A DNA stretch of 64,000 nt from Diploptera punctata (lineage: Eukaryota; Arthropoda; Insecta; Blattodea; Blaberidae). A program made the position numbers and the translations under genes. This document shows positions 43,437 to 55,910 of this stretch, piece by piece. The notes beneath the pieces were generated by a model. It was given only the letters and a program-made list of their open reading frames with translations, made no database searches and was not told where the DNA came from. Positions within the stretch are counted from its first letter, which is position 1, and every line of letters starts with the position of its first letter. The stretch is from contig JASPKZ010005707.1 of the NCBI GenBank assembly GCA_030220185.1, forward strand, positions 434,001-498,000, written 5' to 3'.

Positions 43437-43963
43437 TTTATTTTCAGCAAGCCATAGAGAAGTGAACTAATACAGTTAGCGCAGAAAGGATACCCATAAA
43501 CTTAAAAATAACACAGAGAGAAATAAATAATTTCATCATTTCTTCACTACATATAAAAATAAAAATATACACCTTTAAAATGAACTCTTATTAAGTTACA
43601 TACACGCAGTTTCCTCTGTTTTAACGTGACAATTAACGAGTAAAAAATTATTTGCATATGACCAAAAACAGTTAACAGACAAAAAGTATTGATACAGTAG
43701 TATGTTTTGGTCAACACAATGTGCACATGAAGTCGAGTGGGGGTGGGTCTGGTGGTGTTGTTATTCACTCTAGCCTTGAGTACTTTACCGTGTAGTTGTG
43801 TGCGTTCTGGCTGCAGATTAAGCTGGAATGGGGCGCAAAGAAAAAAATACCACAGTAGAAGAAAGGGAATTATTATTGGTTTGCATATCAGTGTAAATCG
43901 CTAAATGGAATTAGGGAAATAATTGGAAGGCCAAGACCAAACATTCAGCATATAATTGGTAGA

Positions 43964-44850
43964 GTTACTTACTTACTCACTGGCACTATCGAACCCGTAG
44001 GTTCATGGCCGCACGGACATAAGCTCTCCATACATCCCTATCCTGAGCTAATGCTTTCCGATCATTCCCTGTATAATCTACTTCCCTCAAATCATAGTTA
44101 ATGTTATTCTCCCACCTCCTTCTTGATCTACCAACTGGGCGTTTTCCCTCTTGCTTTCCTACAAGAAGCTTCCATGCACGTCTTTCATTCCCCATACGCG
44201 CAACATGTCCTGCCCATCGCAATCTACGAGACTTAACTGTTCTTATTATATCTGACTTCCTATAAAGACCATGTAGTTCACTGTTATGTAGTCTTCTCCA
44301 TTCACCTGTCTGTTCATCTCTCTTTGGTCCAAAATTTTTCCTAAGTACTTTATTCTCAAATACATGTAATCTCCTTTCCTCCCTTAAAGTAAGAGTCCAT
44401 GTTTCGCAGCCATATAATATAACTGGTAGAATAATAGTTTTATATATTTTCAGTTTAAAGTTTTTTGAAAGGAGTTGGGACATCAAGAGTCTCTGCAATT
44501 CATAATAGCACGCATTTCCAGAATTGAGCCTATGTTTAATTTCTTTGTGCATCTCATTCCTATTTGTGATTATTGTTCCTAGGTATTTGAATTCAGCCAA
44601 TTCCTTAAAATTTCCCTCATTTGTCATTAGCTGTCCATTATATAATGTATTTCTACATGTGACCATATATTTAGTTTTACTGATATTTACTTCCAGTCCT
44701 AATTTCTTAGTATTACTCAATAGTGTGTGCGTGTTGGCCTTTAGTATCTCCTCGCTATCGGCCAGTAGTACTATATCATCAGCATAAACTAACAGCTTAT
44801 TAATACCATTGAGTTCTAAGCCTTCCTCATTCACTAGCCTCCTGACATAA
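43964..44850 (-). mobile_element. LINE family C, longest intact frame
   Basis: A stop-free frame 44834-43986 (282 codons) from NEEGLELNGINKLLVYADDI (catalytic Y-A-D-D present) through ADSEEILK, FKYLGTIIT, LYGCETWTL, RLRWAGHVARMGNERRAWKL and WENNINYDLREVDYTGND to NLRVR. Upstream RT motifs are lost at the 5' break, so it is inactive, but it shows the family is young. Confidence 0.92.
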
Positions 44851-45230
44851 ATCTAATTGAGAATTCATGAGAACATCTGAAAAGGAGAATTCGTTCAAGG
44901 CACGTTTGCAATAAGCAAGATCTGAGAAACGCTTTGGAAGAAGAATGCAGAAATATAACTTCTTCAGTAACTTCAAATTTATTCGGGTCGATGCTACGTT
45001 GTCCTCAAGTCATCATGGGATCAAAGGAGCTCCCAACCAAGCATTGAACTCACAAAGTAAAGACTCAAAACAGTCATAATATGAGACTGTATCAATACTT
45101 TTTGTTTGTTATTTTTTTTGTTCGTGTATAAATTATTTTTTACACGTCAATATTGTTGTAAAAACATAGGAAACTGCGTTTATTTATATTTATAGAGTGC
45201 AATGTAAAGGTGTATAATTTTGTTTTTTGC

Positions 45231-45858
45231 ATAACTCACTGGCATTATTGAACCCGTAGGTTCATGGCCGCGCGGACATAACCTGAGCATATATCCCTAG
45301 CCTGAGCCAATGTTTTCCAATCATCCCCTGTATAATCTACTTCCCTCAAATCATAGTTAATGTTATTCTCCCATCTCATTCTTGATTCACCAACTGGGCG
45401 TTTTCCCTCTGGTTTTCCTACAAGAATCTTCCATGCACGTCTTTCATTCCCCATTCGTGCCACACCATCTCATTCTTGGTTTATCAACTGGACGTTTTCC
45501 CTCTGGTTTTCCTACAAGAATCTTCCATGCACGTCTTTCATTCCCCATTCGTGCCACATGTCCTGCCCATCGCAGTCTACGAGACTTAACTGATCTTATT
45601 ATATCTGGCTTCCTATAAAGACCATATAATTCACTGTTATGCAGTCTTCTCCACTCACCTGTCTGTTCATCTCTCTTGGTCCAAAAACGTTCCTAAGAAC
45701 TTTATTCTCGAATACTTGTAATCTCCTTTCCTCCCTTAAAGTAAGAGTCCATGTTTCGCACCCATATAGTATAACTGGTAATATAATAGTTTTATATATT
45801 TTCAGTTTGACGTTTTTTAAAGGAGTTGGGAAGTCAAGAGTCTCTGTAATGCATAATA
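45231..45858 (-). mobile_element. LINE family C with internal tandem duplication
   Basis: Family C tail in which about 93 bp (GRPRMRWEN to MARMG coding) is present twice head-to-tail, at about 45376-45468 and 45469-45561. Confidence 0.85.
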
Positions 45859-45859
45859 A

Positions 45860-46580
45860 CAATTTTGTTTTTGTATATAGTGAAAAAATAATTAAATTAT
45901 TTATTTCTCTATGTGATATTTTTAAGTGTATCAATACCTTCTGCACTTACTGTACTTTAACACGGCACTCAAGTTATATAACTTGTATCTGATAAAACCC
46001 TGTAGTTTGTGCAATCAGAACGGATGTCCTTAGTTTCTCTGTAATAATAATTACGTTTAACCCAGTTGACCACATTAAACCATTATTTCCCATCTTTGAA
46101 TCAACCGAATTATAATTTGTGAACGCACATTAAGCCAGTTTAAAACCTGTTCACAGTTCTGATGCTACTTTCTTTCAGCCTCAAACTTGAACTCAATCTG
46201 TCCAAAACTATTGCAACAAAAATCAAGTATTTGTATAAGGCAGTTGTTCTTTGTTGTCACGTGAGTGTTACGCATGGTTTTGCAATTTGATTTATACAAG
46301 CCATAGTTGTACCCATAAGTTTGTATCTTTGTATTGGTCCACACCCTAAACTTTTACGTGTCCTCAAATAGTTCATTTCAAAATTTTGATATCCTTATCG
46401 CCTCATAATAATATATTACGATGCGAGGTTTGGAAGTGGTTTTTACAGAATCGAGGAAAATGTTTAAAAACCGAGCAGTAGCGAGGTTTTTAATTTTGGA
46501 CATTCTGTAAAACACTTCACAAACGTGCGTTGTACATTATTTTTTGCTCGATGGTGTTTTGAAAATAATAAATAATAGTA
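45860..46580. other. Unassigned stretch
   Basis: No gene or clear repeat. A loose inverted pair (GTTTTTACAGAAT / ATTCTGTAAAAC) lies near 46440-46515. Confidence 0.4.
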
Positions 46581-46583
46581 AAA

Positions 46584-46915
46584 TAATAACATCTTTGGGG
46601 GCACGCCGTAGCGTAGTGGTTAAGGCACTGAGCTACAAGCCGGAGGGTCGAGGGTTCAAGTCCCGTTGAGGTCAGGATTTTTAAACTGACCCAAACTCTC
46701 TGGCGGCACTATGGCCCTGGGGTCGACTCAGCCTCTAACTGAAATGAGTACCAGGCGCTTGTTCTGGGGGTAAAGAAGGCCGTCACGCAGGGCTGACAAC
46801 CCGGCTGACATAAAATGCCGATTGTCTAGAAAAAGTGGGAGCCTTAACCTCCTACTACCCCAAGGGCCTCCGGGCCTGTTGTGGGATCACTTTACTTTAC
46901 TTAATAACATCTTTG
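46584..46915 (+). mobile_element. SINE family 3, full length, with 14-bp TSD
   Basis: TAATAACATCTTTG at 46584-46597 and 46902-46915. Head GTAGCGTAGTGGTTAAGGCA and GGTTCAAGTCC; 3' end GGGATCACTTTACTTTACT. Confidence 0.93.
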
Positions 46916-47559
46916 TTAGAAGTGGTTATTAGTTGAAACTACAGGAGGCCGTGAGAACATTTAGTGATAAGATGGCGGCAAGTTATGTCACTTTCATAAC
47001 GTTATAGCGCATGTTTACAATTTTACTGATTTACGAGCAAGACTGAAGTTGGAACATAAAAATCCATCACTCAGGTGCTGTATAAACTAACCGAATTCGT
47101 CAGAAAGACGAAATTATGTTCAATTTTTTCAGGTTTACGGTATACATATGCCAAGGGCTTAGGGCAATAACATAATAAGTAGAGACCGGATGTTAGGGAA
47201 AATGCCTACAGTTATTTATTACAGATATTAGAAAAGTGACTTCATATAAGTTCATACCGACGACCCTAGAGTTGTTTTCCATGAAGTTCATTTTGCCTAT
47301 AAATGCCTATTTGCCATTTTTCTCGAAATTAACTTAGTATTTCAATCAAATTAATTGAAATGGACAAACTTCGTGACACATATAATTGCAGAGAAACCTT
47401 TAATTCACGACTGGCAATATTATTTTTGATGTTGATAACACTGAATTCAGTCTGTAGTACTCGTTCACAGACAGGTTCTTGAAGGACAAAGTTGTGGGAC
47501 AAGTGTTTTTTTTTTACCTTTAGAACAGTTGTTTCACGATACCTAAAGAACGGACAATA

Positions 47560-47740
47560 GTAAAACAGTAAAAGACAAACTGACCAATTTCGTGAAAGAA
47601 TTTGGTGCGGAAATATTCTCAAGTGACATTGTTTTGCAAAGTGTGTAAAATTTCAGTGAATTGCGCGAAGAAGTGTCATGTTTCGCAGCACGTACACACT
47701 GTAAAACATAAGTATGCTCTTTGTAAAGAGGCAAAACAAG
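47560..47740 (+). pseudogene. BED/hAT-like zinc-finger fragment, frameshifted
   Basis: One frame encodes KDKLTNFVKEFGAEIFSSDI and stops; the next, overlapping near 47625-47640, continues FCKVCKISVN...KCHVSQHVHTVKHK. A C-x2-C...H-x5-H finger after that leader resembles the N-terminus of hAT-derived proteins related to CGG-binding protein 1. The rest of the transposase is absent. Confidence 0.5.
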
Positions 47741-48133
47741 TTCCAAAATCATCTCTGATATCTTCGTATGCTATTGATAACATATGTTTATATTCTTTAC
47801 GTAAGACTGTAAAATTTTATGTTGTAGTCCATTTTTGTAAGAGCTTATTTTGAACCTTTTAAGTGCCTAACATCCGGACTCTAATAAGAAGACACATTCT
47901 GTTAAGAAATGTCATTTATTACAATGATAGCAAATAAATGTATTAAAATATCCATAAAATAGTTTATAAGTGCACCAGTGATGAGTTAAAACATATAGAC
48001 ACACAAAGTATTAACAACAATACTGCACAATTATCATTTATAATTGTTAGAAACATTGAGATCCTTATATCTCAGAAAAAACAATATGTAGCCCTTCATG
48101 TTATTCCCCTAGGCCCTTCATGTATATATATAT

Positions 48134-48420
48134 ATATGTTATAATTAAATGTTTAACATTGAGCAATGCAAGCTTAATATGGAATGATAAGAAAAATAAA
48201 TGCCTGGACGGGATTCGAACCCGGATCTCTGAGTCTGTACCTCAGCGTGATATCCATTACACTACCAGGCGAATCCAATTCAAACACTTATTTTTTCTTA
48301 TATATGTATTATACTCTCCATTATTACTAGATGTCGCGAGAACTCGGTCTTCACCGCCATCTAGCAGCTGACTATAACAAGTAAGCAAATTAAAGAGAAT
48401 ATTTTTACCTTATAGCAGTG
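48134..48420 (-). repeat. tRNA-containing composite repeat, unit 3 (inverted)
   Basis: A full unit, complement of 13470-13764; the tRNA-like part is at about 48202-48272. Confidence 0.8.
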
Positions 48421-48568
48421 ACGCTTAAAAAAAAATATGTGTTTGAATTGGATTCGCCTGGTGGTGTAATGGATATCACGCTGAGGTACAGACTCAGAGA
48501 TCCGGGTTCGAATCCCGTCCAAGCATTTATTTTTCTTATCATTCCATATATATATATATATATATATA
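48418..48568 (+). repeat. tRNA-containing composite repeat, unit 4 (partial), then (TA)n
   Basis: Only the tRNA-like half (about 48458-48526) and the CATTTATTTTTCTTATCATT flank, fused head-to-head with unit 3 and followed by (TA)n. Confidence 0.78.
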
Positions 48569-48569
48569 T

Positions 48570-49660
48570 TAAAGCGTATGTATCCAGTTTCGTTGCAAGG
48601 AAAAATAAATGGCTGTCGTTACAACAATATTCAATATGAAAGTTTCAGAAAAACATTCGCTTTAATAATTCAATTTTAAGCTTATATGGCAAATTTTGTT
48701 TCGAGAAAACAAAAATTGCAGCTCCTAGAGCGTTGCATTTGTTCGCACTGAAATTGCATCTCCTAATTTTCCCATTTGGCTCGATATTACTGTTTTACTC
48801 ATGTGTTACAGGCTGATTTTTATTAGAAAAATAAATAAATTTTGTATGTTACAGCGTTATTTTAATTTTAATTTTTTTTATTTTAATTTTTTTAATTTTC
48901 GATTTAAGGAACACTCAATTCTAATAGTCTTATTTTGCTAATTTTCGCATAATAACTTTCGCATTTTATTTCAATGGAACAGACCCTGTTTCGTTGCGAA
49001 GAAACGAAATTTGCGACCGATAGAGCCATTTTTTGACAGATTAATCCCCACCTCAAATGCTTTGATTTTATTGGTTAACGAACTAGAACTTACTTGACTT
49101 AATGGTTATATGCCGAGTTTGGTTGCGAAGAAATCCAGTCGCTGGAGAATTCACACACGCACACGTTTTATTTCTCATGGGTCGTAATCATTAGTGTTTA
49201 GTAAGTAGGATTGAGGGAGATTAAAAAGTACACTTTTCTTTGGTACAGAATCAATAACTACATTCCTTCAGATTTTACTAAAAGTGACTTTACAAAATTA
49301 TATAAGGTTTTTTTATTAATTTGTTTCGTTGTGAGGCACGTTATCGTCTTTGTCCATGTGGTATCTGGAACTTTGTGTATGTATCATTCCACGCTATGTT
49401 CTTATTTATTTTTCTGTCATCATGTGTTTTGTGTGAGTTCACTTATTTGAAATTTTAATTAATTATATGATGATAATTGTTTGTGAAATTATGAATTATA
49501 TGAAATTACATCTCAGAATTCCCTGAAGAAAATAATTACGGAAAATAGGTTAGTCTTTACTCAGGATTTCCCAAATACTAGTCTCAAACTCTACCATCTT
49601 ACAAAACTGGACCGATAATGTTAGTTTTTTTATTATTATTGTTATTTAGCACACATATGT
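48570..49660. other. Unassigned stretch
   Basis: I see no gene or classified repeat. TTTCGTTGCAAGGAAA-like blocks recur loosely (48585, 48985, 49115) and may be an old repeat. Confidence 0.4.
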
Positions 49661-49663
49661 TAT

Positions 49664-50375
49664 ATCATCACCATCCGGTATCATGGCAGCTGCCGCCGTC
49701 TTCCGGAAACCAAACGCCATTCCTCTCTGTCCATCCATTGATCTTCCTCCATTCCTCTGATATTCATAGCTGCTTGTACCCCTTCTATCCAAGTTTTCTT
49801 CAGTCCTCCTCTCTTCCTCCTTTCCATTGGGATCCATTCCATAACAATTTTAGGCAATCTTTGTTCTGGCATTATATTGACATGGTCATACCACTGTAAT
49901 CTTTTCTTTTATATAATGTCTATGATGATTGGCTCTTCTTGTACACCCATAATTTCCCTTATTTCTTTATTTCGTATTCTATCCATTCTAGATTTTCCAG
50001 CTGATCTTCTTAAAACATCCATTTCTGTACTTAAAATTATTTTCATTTCCCTGGTTGGAATTTGCCAGACTTCAGCACCATATGTTAAAATGTTCTGAAT
50101 TATGGTTTGATATATTTGTAATTTTCTATTTTTTGTAATATTTTTGCTCCAAAAAAAAACAGAGTTTAAAATCATTTATTGCTTGTTTGTGCGATTCTAT
50201 TTTTAATTTCCACTGTGTTATCGCCTGAATGGTCTAATTTTGTTCCTAAATAAGTGCATTCAATTTTAGGTTTTAGTTCTTCTCCATTGTTGAAATTTAT
50301 GTTTTCCATTTCTTCTCCTATACATAGGTATTTAGTTTTCTCAATGTTTGTATAAAGTCCCCACTTCTATAATTG
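49664..50375 (-). mobile_element. LINE family D, 3' part
   Basis: The minus-strand frame from 50175 encodes YGAEVWQIPTRE, MDVLRRSAGKSRMDRIRNKE and, after a frameshift near 49905, MPEQRLPKIVMEWIPMERRK and REEWRLVSGRRRQLP. Ends GATGATATA. A longer copy of the family at 6551-6884. Confidence 0.82.
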
Positions 50376-50469
50376 CGGATATTATATAGGCCTATATGAT
50401 TATTTTTTTTAATTTGCGTTTATTTGATTAATATTTTCCATCTTTTAAAACGTCCACTTATTTAATTAA

Positions 50470-50700
50470 AATTGGTATGATGATCATTGAGTTTATATCA
50501 CGAAGATATCAAATTCGTTGGATTGGTTTCCAAAAATGCATTAAGCATTCTGCAATCTTCAAATGGACCTATATGTTCTCTAATCCATGAGCCCAGCCCA
50601 GACTGCGTGTATGCAAGATGTGGCGAACAGTGCGAGAGATATCATGTGTTAAACTGTAGGATGAGATCAAAATCGTTGGTGAAACTGCAGTGACTAAGAA
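50470..50700 (+). pseudogene. LINE C-terminal Cys/His knuckle fragment
   Basis: Encodes CVYARCGEQCERYHVLNC, with the same C-x3-C-x3-H-x3-C core as 4893-5375. Short and truncated both sides. Confidence 0.45.
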
Positions 50701-50858
50701 CAATCTTCTTTGCACGTTGTGCGCATTTCATGTTTAATATTATGTAATCTTTACATTTTATGCAGTTATTTGAAACATTATATGTTTATTGCATTTTAAA
50801 GCTGGATGAACATAATGGTAGATGAAACATATGAACATAATGTAATTGTTGCATACTA

Positions 50859-50864
50859 TTTATT
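50859..50864 (-). terminator. Candidate polyadenylation signal of CPR-3
   Basis: AATAAA on the minus strand, about 180 nt past the stop. Confidence 0.45.
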
Positions 50865-51042
50865 ACGTTTTAAAAATAAATATCACAATTGTATTTGTAC
50901 AGAGAGGAAATAACTACAGAAACTACATTTACATAAAGAATGAGAAAATTAATGACGTGCAAAAATGAGCATAAAAATCGTGAAAACAAAATGACGGTGC
51001 TATTTGATGAACGTGATAATGGTGTACTGGATGTACTGGCGA

Positions 51043-53496
51043 CTAGTGGTAACCTCCCAGACTGTAACTATGGACTGGTGCAGCGTGGGAGTAAGTGAGA
51101 ACAGGAGCGGCCACCACCTTCTGTACGATTGGAACAGCAACTTTAACGGGGGCGCTTGGATGAACAGCATGACCAGACTTGGTGACTACAGCGTTGAATC
51201 CTGTGTGTTTGTCAGCAGTGTAGTGAACAGTCCTCTTGGTGCCATCAGGTTCAACCAGGCTGTAGTAGCCTTCTACTTTGTCGCCAACACGTTTCTCAGC
51301 CTGTTCCTTGATGTCGTGAGTGTGGCCATCGTTGACCCCGTACTTGAATTCGTAATGTGGAGCAGCCTGAAGTAGAGATTGTCATTGTTTAATCTCACAT
51401 CTTACATATAACGTATATATTAATCATATATGTAATGTTAAATTAATTGTCCTTTATGTGACATTTCGCCAATAGTTCTTCTATACAGTGTATAGGTTTA
51501 ACAAATATAGTGGGTAAAATATCAAGAATAAATTCCTCAGTTGTGGAGATGAAATAGTTTTTTATGATAGTCAGAATATACTTTGTTTCTGCATTATAAC
51601 GGTTTACATGTGCGCCCCATAGCAAAAAGGCATTTACATTATACAATGGAAATACTGAGTGAAAATTGAAAATTCGATATTTAGGGATGAAGAAAGGGTG
51701 CATCAAAATTGTTCTAAAATGCTTCGTTTCTTCATTTTAGGGGTTGCTAGTGAACATTTTCACATAAAAGAAACCAATGTCGAACCCATGTTGATATAAA
51801 CGTCTTACATGCGAAATATTAATAATAATTATTATTGCCATTTTTACTATGAAAATTATTTTGTCTAACCTTCCTTACATTATATTTATATCACATAGTA
51901 GACCAATGGCAAACCATAAAACTGATACAATCAATGAATCAAACAGAATTTTTCCATTTCCTGAATAAATAATAATTCATATTCTATATAATAAAATTAA
52001 TATTTTTTCTTCTTTATTTTAAACCCTGTGTATTCAGTATTAGAGAACATTTGTCTAAATATATTTCTATGCGCTTTAAAAATATATGTTATTAAACTTT
52101 CTCTTCTTAATTGAACTTCAGTATTTACTGTTTCTGTAAATTACAATATCATCGGAAAGAAGCTATTTATATGTTTACACCAATGATTCATAAATAGTAC
52201 TAACATAAATTAATAAAACGCGTAGTTGCTCTATGGAACTTAATTTTCTAGGTTTCTCGTTGATTGATATTCTTATAAAACATAGTACTTGTAGTCTACA
52301 TAAAACTTTAATATATCTTATTTAACATTAAAAATTGACTACAAAAGTTAACCAAAATTTTCTTTATTTAACCCTTAAATTGCCAAAACACACATTTCTT
52401 CTGTTAGATATTTAAATGTGGCGGACCGCAGTGAAGACGGAATCCTGTATAACTGTTATTATTAAGTATATTGTATAATTAGACACACATTTAAGTGGTT
52501 TTCTTCTGATTTATTTAAAATATTAAATTAACTGAACTAACTGATGTATCTAAAAGGATACATTACGAATTTAAGTGTTAAATGGTGTTTATAATAAGTA
52601 TTACTTAATATAATTATACTCACGTAATGTTCTTCTTCGATATGAACAGACGGTGCATGAACAGCAACTGGTGCGTGACTGTAGCTCACCACAGGAGCAT
52701 GGCTGTAGCTCGCCACAGGTACGTGAGAGTAGCTCACCGCAGGTTCGTGAGAGTAGCTCGCCACAGGTGCGTGAGAGTAGCTCACCGCAGGTGCATGAGA
52801 GTAGCTCACCACAGGTGCGTGAGAGTAGCTCACTAATGGAGCGTGAGAATAACTCACAGCAGGAGCATGGGAGTAACTGACAGGAATTACACCTGCCTGA
52901 ACTGCTACTGCAAGTGCGAGGAGAACTGTTACCTGAAAATGTTACATTTCCTCTATGATTTCTTTTTCAAATTCATTCGTCAGATATAAATCGTAATATT
53001 AAATCAAATGTTGTTATTACAGGTTATAACTTCCATAAATATGTTTTGAAATATTAGATTTTTACTCTGATATTTCCCCATGTTCTAATACACATGAGCA
53101 TTGAATTTTAACTCAAAGTAGTTCGTACTATTGGAAAATATTACTTAAATGATTAAATTTAATATTTATATACAATAAATTATTCGAAGATCAAAACCAT
53201 ATTAAAACAAATTGTAAATCCGTTCATTAAATTACCGAAATTATATAAAGTAATTTTCTTTCTTTCGCAAATGATCGCATTTATTTCATGAGTAAATTGT
53301 GTGTCTCTTTCAAAACATATATAATTGCTTCCGTTTCCAAAGAGATGAGGAAACATGTCTTACAGAACTTTGGTTTGTATCCATTCGTAATTAACCACAC
53401 ATGAAAGTGTATTATTTTTTAGTATAGTCTGTACGATAATAATTTAATTATCTTTAAAAAAAATATATCATGATAGCTTGCCTTCGAGACAGTCAT
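51043..53496 (-). CDS. RR-2 cuticular protein CPR-3 (three exons, GC-AG first intron)
   Basis: A secreted cuticle protein of 215 residues. Exons: 53496-53482 (MTVSK), 52932-52624, 51366-51043; phase-0 introns. Intron 1 (549 nt) starts GCAAGC, intron 2 (1257 nt) GTGAGT; both end AG. Signal peptide 1-18 ([13 protein letters not shown]). Residues 23-93 are nine [11 protein letters not shown] units, then VHIEEEHY. The RR-2 domain covers about 113-168 ([41 protein letters not shown]), and the C-terminus is [10 protein letters not shown]. The last exon has no internal Met, so start-based gene finding misses it. Its nearest relative is CPR-4. The VSYSHAP repeats are probably disordered, matrix-forming sequence (inference). 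Confidence 0.92.
52372..52484 (-). repeat. 110-bp repeat in CPR-3 intron 2
   Basis: Inverted copy of 4594-4701 (TGTGGCGGACCGCAGTGAAG). Confidence 0.7.
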
Positions 53497-53563
53497 TGCT
53501 CTCGTTGGATGTCAACTGCTGAGTTGATTTGGAGATCTGATGCTATTTCAATTTTTGTACTCC

Positions 53564-53571
53564 CTTTTATA
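53564..53571 (-). promoter_or_regulatory. TATA box of CPR-3
   Basis: TATAAAAG on the minus strand. GCATCAGAT about 28 nt downstream (near 53539) is a likely initiator. Confidence 0.72.
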
Positions 53572-53574
53572 TGA

Positions 53575-55545
53575 ATAACTTTTTTCAGTCCAAATTACTA
53601 AGTTCTACTTCTCCTTTCAAATAACTACTGACCAGTTTGGAGGTCAAATTAATATTCGCGATATCTTGTATAGCAGGTGACCGTATTTTGATTGTCACTG
53701 TGCAGTTTCTGTTTTAAGGTACAAAGTATCTGGGTACAACTTTCCAATGGCTGAGGTTGCCGCCCATGTTTGGACGCATTTAATTAAGTTAAATCAATTT
53801 CAAGTTCACGTTGATGATATAACTAGTGCCTCGTTTACTTTTTTTTTATTTTTGCAAAACGCAGCCAATTTAGCTTTCTAACAACCTCGTTTGTTAAAAT
53901 TAGTTCAAAAAATATTAATGTTCTATTTAGAAATTAGGTTACAACCTGTTGTTTAATAATGTATTTTGCTGATTGGTGAAAATTATATTTTATTAATTTG
54001 TTGATTTATTTATTGAAATTTTGGTTTTCTGTTATTTATTAATTTTTATATTAATAAGTTTCCCACGATTTAATTTTACAGTTAGTTGTTACATAGAAAC
54101 ATATTAATTAGATAAAATTAATCACTCGTAGTGCCCCTAATTTTTGATAATTTGTAATTATTGAAAATTATAACTGTCAACCAGTTGTTCTAATGGGGAT
54201 TTGATTCGATTAACCCCTACTACCCCAAGAGTCTCCTATGACCTATAGTGGGATTACATTAACTTTTATATGTGTAAATAAGATATAAATCTAAGATTAC
54301 ATCATGTGATGTACTAATGTTCTTTAAAATTATAAAAGAATTACACTAGTCATTCTGCATACAACTTTCAGCAAAGATAGAAGCAAATAGAGATCTCCTG
54401 ATAAAATGTAATATTTAATACAAAAAGAATAATTGATTTAAGAAAAGAAGAGAATTTATTATTGACTTAACGGTGAAGAACACCACCTACATTTACTTGA
54501 TCTGCTGGGAAATTAAGAAGTGAATAAATTTACAATTATTTCCACAAAAAACATTTTTTTAGTAATTTTGAAGTGTTTTCCTATCCAGTGTACCAACTTC
54601 CGACCCTAAGAAGAGAATCCGACTCTATCGAAAATTAAACCCAACCTGAAGCAGTAATTCTTTTCGGGACACCAATCCTTCTTCAAAATGTTACTACAAT
54701 ATCCGGCAAGAAGAGAATTACTTCTTCAAAACGTCACCACAACGTGGGACAAAAGTAATTTACTTATTCAAAAGAGTATTATTGCTTATACATAAATTGG
54801 AATTGGAACGATTCATTCTATTCAACTTCCACGTAGTGTGCAGTGTATAGTTCAGAATTGGAAGAGTTCGTGTTTAGAAAACCTTAAACGAAAGAAGACT
54901 TCTGTGCTCATCTCACAGATTACTGAATAAACCACTAAAATCCCATTTTTAAAAGTACAATAGATCTCAAATATGCTCAATCTGATCGCCGTCGTATTAA
55001 AAATTACTCATAACAATAAAACCATAGTACTGAACTGAATTGCAATGGGAATCATTCAATTGAACTAAACCGTACGACTTAAAATGCATTATGAACTGTT
55101 CGTTAAATTCAAATCGTGCAAATAGTTCGGTCAGTCAAACTGATATTTTCCATTTTTATCGTAATTTCATTATCCAATTTGACAACTGAAAGTTGCAATC
55201 TTGTGGCATTGTATTAAAACAGAAGTAAACGCGGGAAAAGAATTTTGGAACACTATTTTGTCACAATAGGCTACTTTGCTGCACCATTTTGTAAATTAAA
55301 CAAAAATCGTTATCACACAATAGTATTCTGAAAACGCTCCAAGTAAAAAGTGGAGATAAATAAAGTAATTATTTAATAGCATTTAATAATATAGATTCAT
55401 TCCATTAGCTCAATTTAACCTCTCACTTTTAGGCATTTTTACATACCTCACGCCGTCGTATTTTGCGATCGTACGACCTTTCGGAAGAGAAACTTTAAAC
55501 TACGGATCACATCACATACTATTTTGAACACACATAAACATGAAG
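53575..55545. other. Upstream of CPR-3, mostly unassigned
   Basis: Apart from the SINE scrap at 54214-54272 I see no gene or repeat in about 2 kb. Regulatory sequence of CPR-3 may lie in the right-adjacent part. Confidence 0.45.
54214..54272 (+). mobile_element. SINE family 3, 3' end fragment
   Basis: CCCCTACTACCCCAAGAG through GTGGGATTACATTAACTT matches the SINE terminus. Confidence 0.65.
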
Positions 55546-55640
55546 GGCCTCCCTGAATGAGCTATCAGCTCAGTGTCAAAGCCTCCTCTAAGACAACACA
55601 ACATTAAGTCGAAAGACACCATTCACACTCACACATATTC
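55546..55640 (-). repeat. Interspersed repeat, partner of 57890-58000
   Basis: Complement shares TGTTGTGTTGTCT, GAGGAGGC and ATTGAGCTGAT-type blocks in order with the plus-strand copy at 57890-58000. Confidence 0.6.
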
Positions 55641-55674
55641 ATACTAAACGTAGTAAATATGGCGATGATCATTA

Positions 55675-55910
55675 TAATTTTCCTTTCATGGAGTCAGGCA
55701 ACATTTTGGCCTATTCCGGTCTCACTTTAGGCTTATACCAGAAGTCTCTTCATTGGATGTATTTGTCGTCCTGTCCCTTTTTCCCCAATTAGTAAGACAT
55801 CAGGACTTTTGGTAGTCTGTCGTTTGCCATTCTATCAACATGTTCTAACCACTCAATTTTGTATATTTTTCTTATTTTTCCAACACTGGAGTCACTTTTA
55901 TTTTGTTTGT
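55675..55910 (-). mobile_element. LINE 3' fragment (family B-like)
   Basis: The minus strand encodes KIYKIEWLEHVDRMANDRLP then KVLMSY and stop. W-x-E-H-V-x-R-M is the conserved tail motif of RTE-like LINEs. Confidence 0.62.

Noticed and set aside
47329..47622. 97-codon minus-strand frame overlapping the hAT-like fragment
   Set aside because: Opposite strand to the recognisable zinc-finger coding and without features of its own.
52627..52880. Plus-strand frames rich in [13 protein letters not shown]
   Set aside because: Antisense of the VSYSHAP repeats in CPR-3 exon 2.
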